The position numbers and the translations under genes are program-made. From a virus, in IMG/VR virus record IMGVR_UViG_3300010885_047950, positions 1 through 41,280 of that record: 41,280 nt of DNA; one strand, 5' to 3'. The number at the start of each line of letters is the position of its first letter. Position 1 is the first letter of the stretch. Shown one piece after another: positions 33,169 through 39,463 of the stretch. The notes under the pieces were generated by a model, which saw only the letters and a program-made list of their open reading frames with translations, did not search any database and was not told the origin of the DNA.

Positions 33169-34170
33169 TTAAATAGCCAACTCTAAAGGAGATACTATTT
33201 TCCTAATATCTTCAGTCCCGGTTATCTCAAAGTCATCTATCGTGAATTCATAGAAGTTTTTATTTGACTTTAGTGATATTGATGGTTGTTTATATAAGGA
33301 TTCTCTATCGGCTAACTCCTGAGCCGCATTTCTATGCCTATCATAGATATGTAAGTTCTGTACAAAGTGTGCAAATACTCCTACCTTATATCCTAAGTGA
33401 GATGCAAACATCATCATTAAGGCAACATATTGAATCTTATTTATATACCCTGCCATTATGTAATCATTAGATCTCTGAAATAGCGACATATCTAAATACA
33501 TATCTTCACCAACTTTTCTTACTGACCAAATTGCTTCATAAGCACATGGATACAATCCTTTTGTTTCGGATAAGTCTGACTCCTGATATAATGAGATAAT
33601 GTGTCTTCTTGAAAATGGATCATTTTTAAGTGAATTAAGTACATTATCAACTAGATTATATTTCTTTACGGTGTATCCATATCTATGACCTATAGTTCCA
33701 TCACCAATATCCCATTCATCCCACCAATTAACTCCTAAATCGTGTGCATCTGATAGTAAGTTTGATTGCTTCTGATATATCCATAATATCTCCTTGATGC
33801 CAGTCTTTATTGCAGTATTTCTAAGTGTTGGAATTGGAAACTCCCCTTTTGATATATCGTACTTTTCAAACACTTGGGTTATGAATCTTGTGTACGCTGG
33901 TGTACCATCCTTATACCTAGGACGTGGATTCTCATCTAATGACCAGTTACATTCTACTTCTGTATTTAGTTCTCTAAGATTCCTTATGTAATAATGATCA
34001 GCTTTACTTAGTATCTTTTCAACCGTATCTTTATATCTTGGTATATCATATGAATCACATACGTCATGATAATGCTCATCTGGTAGTTCACCTACTCCAA
34101 AATCAAATACATCAAACTTCTTGTGTTCTGAGGCTAGTTTTATTCTTTCTTCTAGTGATAATTCTTTCAT
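33169..34170 (-). CDS. thyA: Thymidylate synthase (ThyA type, divergent)
   Basis: 333 aa. ThyA blocks in order: DGTIGHRYGY (157-166), DPFSRRHIIS (184-193) with the phosphate-binding Arg residues, the catalytic Cys209 in LYPCAYE, QRSNDYIMAGYIN (232-244) with Asn244, and LHIYDRH (273-279). The His that normally follows the Cys (PCH) is replaced by Ala, and the N-terminal 90 residues are longer than in E. coli ThyA. The enzyme makes dTMP, or in some phages a modified pyrimidine such as 5-hydroxymethyl-dUMP, using methylenetetrahydrofolate. The motif TTTTATATAAATC lies 3 nt before the start. The substitution beside the Cys leaves substrate identity open. Confidence 0.82.
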   Translation of the reverse strand: MKELSLEERIKLASEHKKFDVFDFGVGELPDEHYHDVCDSYDIPRYKDTVEKILSKADHYYIRNLRELNTEVECNWSLDENPRPRYKDGTPAYTRFITQVFEKYDISKGEFPIPTLRNTAIKTGIKEILWIYQKQSNLLSDAHDLGVNWWDEWDIGDGTIGHRYGYTVKKYNLVDNVLNSLKNDPFSRRHIISLYQESDLSETKGLYPCAYEAIWSVRKVGEDMYLDMSLFQRSNDYIMAGYINKIQYVALMMMFASHLGYKVGVFAHFVQNLHIYDRHRNAAQELADRESLYKQPSISLKSNKNFYEFTIDDFEITGTEDIRKIVSPLELAI

Positions 34171-34202
34171 ATGATTTATATAAAATAAAAATTATTAGTT
34201 TT

Positions 34203-34973
34203 TTATTTTTTCCACTTTGTATCATACCAAAATGTCCTCCCATTTGAGTCTTTAATTGACTCACCTTTTTGATAAAATACCCAGTCACTAAAGCTTTGTG
34301 AGTCAGTATCAAATGGGTTTTTCCAGTCTCTCAATTGCCCACCATTTAGTGAGTATGATTTTAGTGGCACATCTCTACATAAGTCTAAAATCTTTGGATG
34401 ATTTTGTATAATATCTCTCGCTGATTGAAATGGATTAACATCTAGGTAATAGAGTATTGTGCTTCTAATATAGTTGCCGATTCCGTTGAAATATTTCTGA
34501 TTTAATAGTGTTTCGTAGATAGGATGGTTGAAGTCTTTCTTGTCTAAGTTTTGAAGTATATTAGACTTGAATTTATCAAACTCTTTAATAGGATCAGGTC
34601 CTCTCTTTATACCACCAAACATTTCACCAATTTTATACTTTGGACCCATATATCCACCATACAGTAATAAGGAGTGCCCGGTATCATCATCCATACGCAA
34701 TCTAACAAATTTAGTCTTATTCCATTCATTTGTATGAACATACTTCCAATTTCCACTCATACCCATAAAAACATATATTGGAGTTATTATAGCTTCTTTT
34801 AGATATACAATCAATTCCTTACCGTTTGATTCGGAGCTAACTTCAAATATTGAATCAATTTGCTGATTTGGTATATTACCCTTCTCTACATTGAATAATT
34901 TATTGAATTTCTTTGACTCACTGTTCTGGTTAATGTATTCAGACATTATTCGGACTTCTACTATCTCAGGCAT
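34203..34973 (-). CDS. Fpg/Nei-type DNA glycosylase with zinc-less finger
   Basis: 256 aa. It begins MPEIVEV, giving the catalytic Pro2-Glu3, and has the conserved Lys52 (GKEL), MGMSGNW (70-76), RGPDP (124-128) and the helix-two-turn-helix block NQKYFNGIGNYIRSTILYYL (158-177). The C-terminal finger (about 232-256: VFYQKGESI ... NGRTFWYD) keeps the Arg loop but has no Cys, as in NEIL1-type zinc-less fingers. The enzyme would remove oxidised bases by glycosylase/AP-lyase action. The start codon directly abuts the T run of the upstream terminator, so expression depends on readthrough or on a leaderless transcript. Confidence 0.85.
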   Translation of the reverse strand: MPEIVEVRIMSEYINQNSESKKFNKLFNVEKGNIPNQQIDSIFEVSSESNGKELIVYLKEAIITPIYVFMGMSGNWKYVHTNEWNKTKFVRLRMDDDTGHSLLLYGGYMGPKYKIGEMFGGIKRGPDPIKEFDKFKSNILQNLDKKDFNHPIYETLLNQKYFNGIGNYIRSTILYYLDVNPFQSARDIIQNHPKILDLCRDVPLKSYSLNGGQLRDWKNPFDTDSQSFSDWVFYQKGESIKDSNGRTFWYDTKWKK

Positions 34974-35014
34974 AAAAAAAGTTTTATAACACTTATATGT
35001 TATAAAACTTTTTT
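34974..35014 (-). terminator. Intrinsic terminator abutting the DNA glycosylase start codon
   Basis: GTTTTATAAC / GTTATAAAAC stem, 8-nt loop and T runs on both strands. It follows the leftward gene ending at 35017, and its minus-strand T7 run joins the next ATG directly. Confidence 0.85.
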
Positions 35015-35016
35015 GT

Positions 35017-35319
35017 TTAGAACTCTAATAGAGTGTCTAGGTTATATTCTCTTAGTGTGTACTTTCTGACAACTGCCTCAACCGCAGTATGTTTTATTTT
35101 AGTTATCTTAACTACTTTATAGACAAGGTAACCTCCTTTTGTAACATAACCAGGTAATCTACCCGGAGAACTTGTCTTAAAAACTCTATCACCATTATTT
35201 ATGAAGTTTCTTAGCGTAGATACCTCTTTAAAATCAATCTTTACCTTCTGATCCTCATCACTATTTAGTGTAGTATAAGGCATTGTTGATTCTAGCCAGT
35301 ATAAATTTGCGTCTTTCAT
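35017..35319 (-). CDS. Small hypothetical protein
   Basis: 100 aa, beta-rich after a short helical start, with a segment NNGDRVFKTSSPGRLPGYV and VYKVVKITKIKHTAVEAVVR that looks like a small SH3-like barrel. No family recognised. It overlaps the upstream gene by 4 nt and is the last gene of the leftward operon 36288-35017. Confidence 0.62.
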   Translation of the reverse strand: MKDANLYWLESTMPYTTLNSDEDQKVKIDFKEVSTLRNFINNGDRVFKTSSPGRLPGYVTKGGYLVYKVVKITKIKHTAVEAVVRKYTLREYNLDTLLEF

Positions 35320-35789
35320 ATTAATTTGTCTAATTTCTTATCTCTTATTAAAGACTTTAAATTTCTATCTTCAATAGATATACTATGATTCTTGAACAAT
35401 ATTTTTGTATTAAACGTATCTTTTACTACACACTCAATACATAATTCTACTACAACTGTGCCCAGTGCCGATGAGCCATTTAAAAACCTAATATCCAGTG
35501 GTGAATCTATATATTTTATATAGTGTTGCTTACACTTGAGTTTATCAATTTCTTCATCATCATATGAGTCCCTGAAATCATCAATGCTTACAAACTTTGT
35601 TACATACTCTCGTAATAGAGCGTTATTAACTTCTGAGTAGTTTGGAATTGAGGACTTATAATGCTCATTAGATGGTATCCTCAACTTTGGAATTGTGGAT
35701 ACCGGCTTAGTACGTGTCACTCGTTGCTTATTAAGCAGCAAATCAAAAATTGGGCGAAATCCTTTAATAACTGTTTGTATAAATTTCAT
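35316..35789 (-). CDS. Hypothetical protein
   Basis: 157 aa, with a hydrophobic N-terminal helix (FIQTVIKGFRPIFDLLL) followed by basic residues, then a soluble mixed region with KCKQH, LCIECVV and a charged C-terminus. The N-terminus could be a membrane anchor or an amphipathic helix. No family recognised. It overlaps both neighbours (26 nt with the 2H phosphoesterase gene, 4 nt with the next), so the three are translationally coupled. Confidence 0.62.
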   Translation of the reverse strand: MKFIQTVIKGFRPIFDLLLNKQRVTRTKPVSTIPKLRIPSNEHYKSSIPNYSEVNNALLREYVTKFVSIDDFRDSYDDEEIDKLKCKQHYIKYIDSPLDIRFLNGSSALGTVVVELCIECVVKDTFNTKILFKNHSISIEDRNLKSLIRDKKLDKLI

Positions 35790-36288
35790 ATTCGTTTAAT
35801 TCTTTTCTTGGTTCATTACCTAATAATTCAAATCTTTTGCAACAATCTAAGATATACTGAGAGTGATAAGCAAACTTTGGGTTAGTTAGCCCAATTGTTA
35901 AGTGTAAAGGAAGGAATGGATCCCTACTCAAACCTAATGCTGTTCTTATATCCTGTGCTTCTGGACACCAAACTCTTAACCACCAGTGACTACCATTTGA
36001 CTTTGGTAAATTCTCATAGTAAAATGTGATTTCTTTTTTATTAAAATAGTTACTTGCTTCCATAAACAAACCCCTATTCATTTTATCGTTTATGATAGTT
36101 ATGTGTGTTCCTCTTAATGGTGGATTTAACTTTAGATTAAATCTTGTCTTTAAGAACCAGGCATAGTAATTCGATGTATCACAATTTGTTCTAATCATTG
36201 CGGTACATTTCCATGTAGATTGCTCCAAGTGTTTCTTGGAGACATCTGCTGGGGTGAAGTCTAATATGCCTTTTACTTTAAATAACAT
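35764..36288 (-). CDS. 2H (LigT-like) phosphoesterase
   Basis: 174 aa from ATG 36288; the in-frame TTG at 36303 is rejected because it lies in the promoter box. Two HxT motifs, H62-I-T64 (LRGTHITI) and H129-L-T131 (LPLHLTIG), are 66 residues apart, each in a beta-strand setting, the hallmark of the 2H phosphoesterase superfamily. The segment IRTALGLSRDPFLPLHLTIG matches the family's C-terminal half well. Known phage members include RNA-end 2',3'-cyclic phosphodiesterases and Acb1 (T4 57B), which destroys CBASS cyclic nucleotides. The host-type promoter immediately upstream fits an early role. The superfamily is well supported; the substrate is not known. Confidence 0.78.
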   Translation of the reverse strand: MLFKVKGILDFTPADVSKKHLEQSTWKCTAMIRTNCDTSNYYAWFLKTRFNLKLNPPLRGTHITIINDKMNRGLFMEASNYFNKKEITFYYENLPKSNGSHWWLRVWCPEAQDIRTALGLSRDPFLPLHLTIGLTNPKFAYHSQYILDCCKRFELLGNEPRKELNEYEIYTNSY

Positions 36289-36293
36289 AGCGC

Positions 36294-36323
36294 AAATATA
36301 CAAATTAATTAGGTAAATTCAAA
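36294..36323 (-). promoter_or_regulatory. Bacteroidetes-type promoter, leaderless position
   Basis: On the minus strand: TTTG (36323-36320), an 18-nt spacer, then TATATTTG (36301-36294), and only 4 nt to the ATG at 36288. Confidence 0.75.
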
Positions 36324-36341
36324 AAATTTATATATAACAAT

Positions 36342-36491
36342 ATGTTAACAAAACTAGAATTAAGTCAGATTAAAGAGAAATTCATCGTGGATTATGCAAA
36401 GAAAAAAGGCTGGAACCCAAATAATTTGAGCCCCAGCCAATTGATTGAAATTATTAATGATAGTAACTATCTTAACTTACATACCGGCTAA
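36342..36491 (+). CDS. 49-aa hypothetical protein
   Basis: A short gene, ATG 36342 to TAA 36491, preceded by TTTATATATAACAAT. The product contains VDYAKKKGWNPNNLSPSQL followed by IEIINDSNYL, a compact two-helix layout with a GWNPNNLSxxQL turn that I have the impression of seeing in other phage hypothetical proteins. It overlaps the 3' end of the convergent peptidase gene by 15 nt. Coding is supported by the clean frame, the promoter-like leader and a conserved-looking motif; function unknown. Confidence 0.6.
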   Translation: MLTKLELSQIKEKFIVDYAKKKGWNPNNLSPSQLIEIINDSNYLNLHTG

Positions 36492-37664
36492 ACAGGTTGG
36501 TATGCTATCCAGTGTATATCTAAGGTGAGCAACTGGAATAACATCAAAGTTATTCACAAAAGCCATTAGGTCACTTCTATTACCCACATATTCATTTATG
36601 GTTTCACCTTTTTCTAAGCACCAACAAGAGGTGCCGTCCCAAGTTATCTTTTCTATAACTCTACCTTGCTTATTTAAAGCTTCGGTTATTAACCTCTTTT
36701 CGGTTTCTATCCACTCTTTAGATATATAAGCCTTTGTTCTAATACTATCTCTTATAACAAAAGAGTAGTTTTCATCACTGAAATGAAGTCCTAAGTCTCC
36801 CTTTTCTCTTACTGGTTCATCTTCTAAATCATCCCAGTCCCAGCAGTCCCAACCACCTCCGTGGAATGGGCTCCATGCGGTTGCCGGGTCTCTCTCAACA
36901 GGTAATGATTCCCAGTCTACCTTAACAACAGCATTACACAATTGGTATAGATATTCTATATCTTGTGCTTCCTTATGTGTGTGTTCGTTATAATAACCAA
37001 CTGATATATTTGTACACTCTGGAATAAAAGTCATGAATTGTGCGGAGTCAGTCAATACTCCAGTATCATCTGGGCGCATATTCAATCCACTCTTATTTAA
37101 CTCTTTGCATAAAGAGAGAGCAAATTCATCAGAACAACAGTTGCCATAGAATTGATCTGTAATAACTGATGTAGTTCCTCGCCTATCAAAGGAAACTACC
37201 TTCTTGATATTTTTTAATTCATCAATGTGATATATTTCCTTTTCCATATCTGATGCTAAATCAGATGAACCAACACAACCTACTTCTTCACCGATGAAGA
37301 AATAATATAATCCAGGAACTTTCTTCTCAATCATAAATAAAGCAACAACTACACCAGCTTTATCATCTGCGCCTAATATAGTTGTACCATCACTCATAAT
37401 ATATCTACCATTAGCTTTAAGAACATAGCCAGCAGATAAATCACAAGGTTTGTCGTGAAAAGTGTGTCTAACGGGTCCAAATTCTTTATTTGCTGTATCA
37501 AGATGACAAGCAAACATTGTGGAATAGTTATCACCTACTGATAGGTAATAATTGCCGTATTTATCTTGCTTATATCCTTCAGGTAGCATATTTTCTAAGT
37601 ATGCCTCAGTACCGTATGGATATGTGTACTTTGTAAGTTGTAAAAACTTTCTTTTAATTCGCAT
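36477..37664 (-). CDS. M20/M28/M42-type zinc peptidase-like protein (paralogue B)
   Basis: 395 aa, homologous to the protein at 2824-4020. It keeps all ligands: H54-x-D56, D100 (GADDKAG), E126-E127 (FFIGEEVGC), D160 and H228. Shared blocks include TYPYG at the N-terminus, VPGLYYFFIGEEVGCVGSS and VDWESLPVERDP. It has an extra 15-20 residues before the GADDKAG motif and a different C-terminal domain (260-395) with a Trp/Gly/Asp-rich linker (FHGGGWDCWDWDD). Expressed from a textbook host-type promoter. Probably a metal-dependent aminopeptidase or amidohydrolase; substrate unknown. Confidence 0.8.
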   Translation of the reverse strand: MRIKRKFLQLTKYTYPYGTEAYLENMLPEGYKQDKYGNYYLSVGDNYSTMFACHLDTANKEFGPVRHTFHDKPCDLSAGYVLKANGRYIMSDGTTILGADDKAGVVVALFMIEKKVPGLYYFFIGEEVGCVGSSDLASDMEKEIYHIDELKNIKKVVSFDRRGTTSVITDQFYGNCCSDEFALSLCKELNKSGLNMRPDDTGVLTDSAQFMTFIPECTNISVGYYNEHTHKEAQDIEYLYQLCNAVVKVDWESLPVERDPATAWSPFHGGGWDCWDWDDLEDEPVREKGDLGLHFSDENYSFVIRDSIRTKAYISKEWIETEKRLITEALNKQGRVIEKITWDGTSCWCLEKGETINEYVGNRSDLMAFVNNFDVIPVAHLRYTLDSIPTCLAGM

Positions 37665-37687
37665 TTAATATTTTTTACTTATTTATA

Positions 37688-37719
37688 CAAATATACAACT
37701 ATTAATCCACATTAACAAA
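37688..37719 (-). promoter_or_regulatory. Complete Bacteroidetes-type promoter
   Basis: On the minus strand: TTTG (37719-37716), a 20-nt spacer and TATATTTG (37695-37688), with the ATG of paralogue B 23 nt downstream. This is the same architecture as the promoter of paralogue A. Confidence 0.82.
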
Positions 37720-37764
37720 AACAAACGAAATATAATGTGATATAACTAAAAAATAACATTTATA

Positions 37765-38493
37765 ATGAGGGTTTCATATATTATTAGCTATCGACACACA
37801 CCAGAAAGAATCTTAAATCTAAGAAGAGTCTTAGATTGGCTAAGAGGATTTAATAATATAGATGTAATTGTGGTTGAACAAGATACACATTCAAAGATAT
37901 CTCATTTAAGTTTAAATGCTAAACATATATTTATCAAGTCAGATAATGCGGTTTATAATAAGTCTTGGGCTTTTAATGTTGCTTTAAAGAGACAGAATAA
38001 TCATGTTGTTGTATTTGCTGATTCTGATATTGTAATGGATCCAAACGAACTTATTGCATCAATTAGTGAATTGAATAATTATGATGTTGTTTCTCCAAGT
38101 AAATCAGTTATCAACTTGTCACCTGCTGATATAAACTATCCAATAGATGCACTTAAAACACTTAACCGAGCAACTCAAGATACAAATATCTGTGGTGGTA
38201 TTGTGATATTCAAACCAGATGCAATATTTAAAATTGGTGGATGGTCAGAAGCATTTGAAATAATTGGTAATTCTGTTAAGTTTCAAGATTTTAAATTAAA
38301 ATTAATGGGTATTAACTACACTGAGTTAGATTACAGATGTTACCACTATGCCCATCAGAAATTAGATTTTAGTGAGAATCAAAAAAACAGAGATGCCTCT
38401 GTTTTAGAACAATTAACGGGTTTAGATGTGAATAAGTTACAATTCCATATTAGTTCTACTGTTGGTAAAATTGGCGCATTGAATAAATATTAA
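37765..38493 (+). CDS. Family 2-like glycosyltransferase (GT-A fold)
   Basis: 242 aa. The N-terminus VSYIISYRHTPERILNLRRV and VIVVEQD form the nucleotide-sugar-binding strands; NKSWAFNVALK precedes the metal-binding D86-S-D88 in VVFADSDIVMD; NICGGIVIFKPDAIFKIGGW and EAFEIIGNSVKFQDFKLKL correspond to the GG..(F/W)...F...G.EDxD-type acceptor region. It would transfer a sugar from an NDP-sugar, perhaps to phage DNA bases, virion proteins or host surface glycans; the target cannot be told. Divergent from peptidase paralogue B. Its stop overlaps the convergent gene's stop through a shared TTAA. Confidence 0.82.
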   Translation: MRVSYIISYRHTPERILNLRRVLDWLRGFNNIDVIVVEQDTHSKISHLSLNAKHIFIKSDNAVYNKSWAFNVALKRQNNHVVVFADSDIVMDPNELIASISELNNYDVVSPSKSVINLSPADINYPIDALKTLNRATQDTNICGGIVIFKPDAIFKIGGWSEAFEIIGNSVKFQDFKLKLMGINYTELDYRCYHYAHQKLDFSENQKNRDASVLEQLTGLDVNKLQFHISSTVGKIGALNKY

Positions 38494-38774
38494 TTTATTA
38501 ATGCGTTAATTCTTTCATTTCTTAAATAAGATTTATAATCCATTTCTTCTGTGATAAAGTATTCACTCATCTCTACTTCGGTAAAGAAGTAGTCTATCTG
38601 AGGCTTCTGTCTATCATCTATAACACAGTATCCATGTCCGGTTTTACCTTTTACATTTGGATGAAAATTATATTCCAGATTGCCGCGACCGCATATTCTA
38701 TAATGTCCATTGATTTTCAATGTCTCATATTCCTTAATGCAAACACAGTTACTACCCATGTCAAATTCGTCCAT
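38490..38774 (-). CDS. Small hypothetical protein
   Basis: 94 aa from ATG 38774 (MDEFDMGSNC). An upstream in-frame ATG at 38819 is rejected because the TATATTTG box lies after it. The protein has Cys residues (SNCVCIKEY, YRICGRGN), a beta-rich core and a helical acidic end. No family recognised. Confidence 0.62.
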   Translation of the reverse strand: MDEFDMGSNCVCIKEYETLKINGHYRICGRGNLEYNFHPNVKGKTGHGYCVIDDRQKPQIDYFFTEVEMSEYFITEEMDYKSYLRNERINALIN

Positions 38775-38791
38775 AAAATTTATTTGAAGTG

Positions 38792-38819
38792 CAAATATAC
38801 GAATTTTTAACTTATACAA
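38792..38819 (-). promoter_or_regulatory. Bacteroidetes-type promoter
   Basis: On the minus strand: TTG (38819-38817), a 17-nt spacer and TATATTTG (38799-38792), 17 nt before the ATG at 38774. It overlaps the end of the gene at 38807. Confidence 0.65.
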
Positions 38820-39379
38820 GTTCTTAATTTACCGTATCTCATAAGAAGCTTATACATCTTATCATACTCAGTATCTATATCAGCTATTTGTTTCCCCACC
38901 CATTTCTCATTATTTAGGTACTCAACTATCATTCCTTTTCTAAGTTCTGATTTATTAGACAGAAGCTTATATCTTCTTTGTTCTATGAATGAAAAAGATA
39001 ATCCATTATATACATATGTTGTATCACTTTCATTTAACTCATAGATAACTGGCTTTACTAATTTCTCGGACCCATCATATGATATTTTCTTTGGAAGACT
39101 CTCATTCTTATATTTAACTATAAGAGAGTCTTGATATAACTCATCAAGAAGATAAATGGCATCCTTTCGTAAAGCATTATTCTCATCATTACTTATTCCT
39201 ATGAATGAGTTACCATGTATACCGTTTCGATATCCAGTGATAGGTATAACTGTGTAGTCTTTTGAGTATAGTATTGAGCATGCCTTATCACATGAGACTT
39301 TATTTTCCTTTATGGAATTTGACTTTTTCTCAGGTGAGATTATTAAATATGATATATTACGATCTTCTAAATTAAACAT
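38807..39379 (-). CDS. Hypothetical protein
   Basis: 190 aa from ATG 39379 (MFNLEDRNIS). This start is preferred over the upstream ATG 39418 because an exact TTAATATATA motif ends 5 nt before it. Beta-rich, with VIPITGYRNG, a helix (NALRKDAIYLLDELYQ) and a C-terminal segment RKGMIVEYLNNEKWVGKQIADI that resembles the tail of the endonuclease at 4013-5272 (KKGDLIIIEYWYNG ... IEDI). No enzymatic family recognised. Confidence 0.62.
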   Translation of the reverse strand: MFNLEDRNISYLIISPEKKSNSIKENKVSCDKACSILYSKDYTVIPITGYRNGIHGNSFIGISNDENNALRKDAIYLLDELYQDSLIVKYKNESLPKKISYDGSEKLVKPVIYELNESDTTYVYNGLSFSFIEQRRYKLLSNKSELRKGMIVEYLNNEKWVGKQIADIDTEYDKMYKLLMRYGKLRTCIS

Positions 39380-39384
39380 CGAAG

Positions 39385-39394
39385 TATATATTAA
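39385..39394 (-). promoter_or_regulatory. TTAATATATA motif (decides start of 38807-39379)
   Basis: An exact match on the minus strand, 5 nt before the ATG at 39379. Confidence 0.5.
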
Positions 39395-39448
39395 AAAACT
39401 AAATGTCGAATTCCTCATTTAACTTAGAAAATAGGGAAGACTGCATAA

Positions 39449-39458
39449 TTAATATATA
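39449..39458 (+). promoter_or_regulatory. TTAATATATA motif before HNH endonuclease
   Basis: An exact match ending 5 nt before the ATG at 39464, the same spacing as before several other endonuclease genes. Confidence 0.5.
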
Positions 39459-39463
39459 GTATT

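Noticed and set aside
36288-36303. Upstream TTG start for the 2H phosphoesterase
   Set aside because: The TTG falls within the TATATTTG promoter box, so it would not be transcribed; ATG 36288 is preferred.
39380-39418. Upstream ATG at 39418 for the hypothetical protein 38807-39379
   Set aside because: The TTAATATATA motif lies between the two ATGs, next to the inner one at 39379, so the outer start is unlikely.
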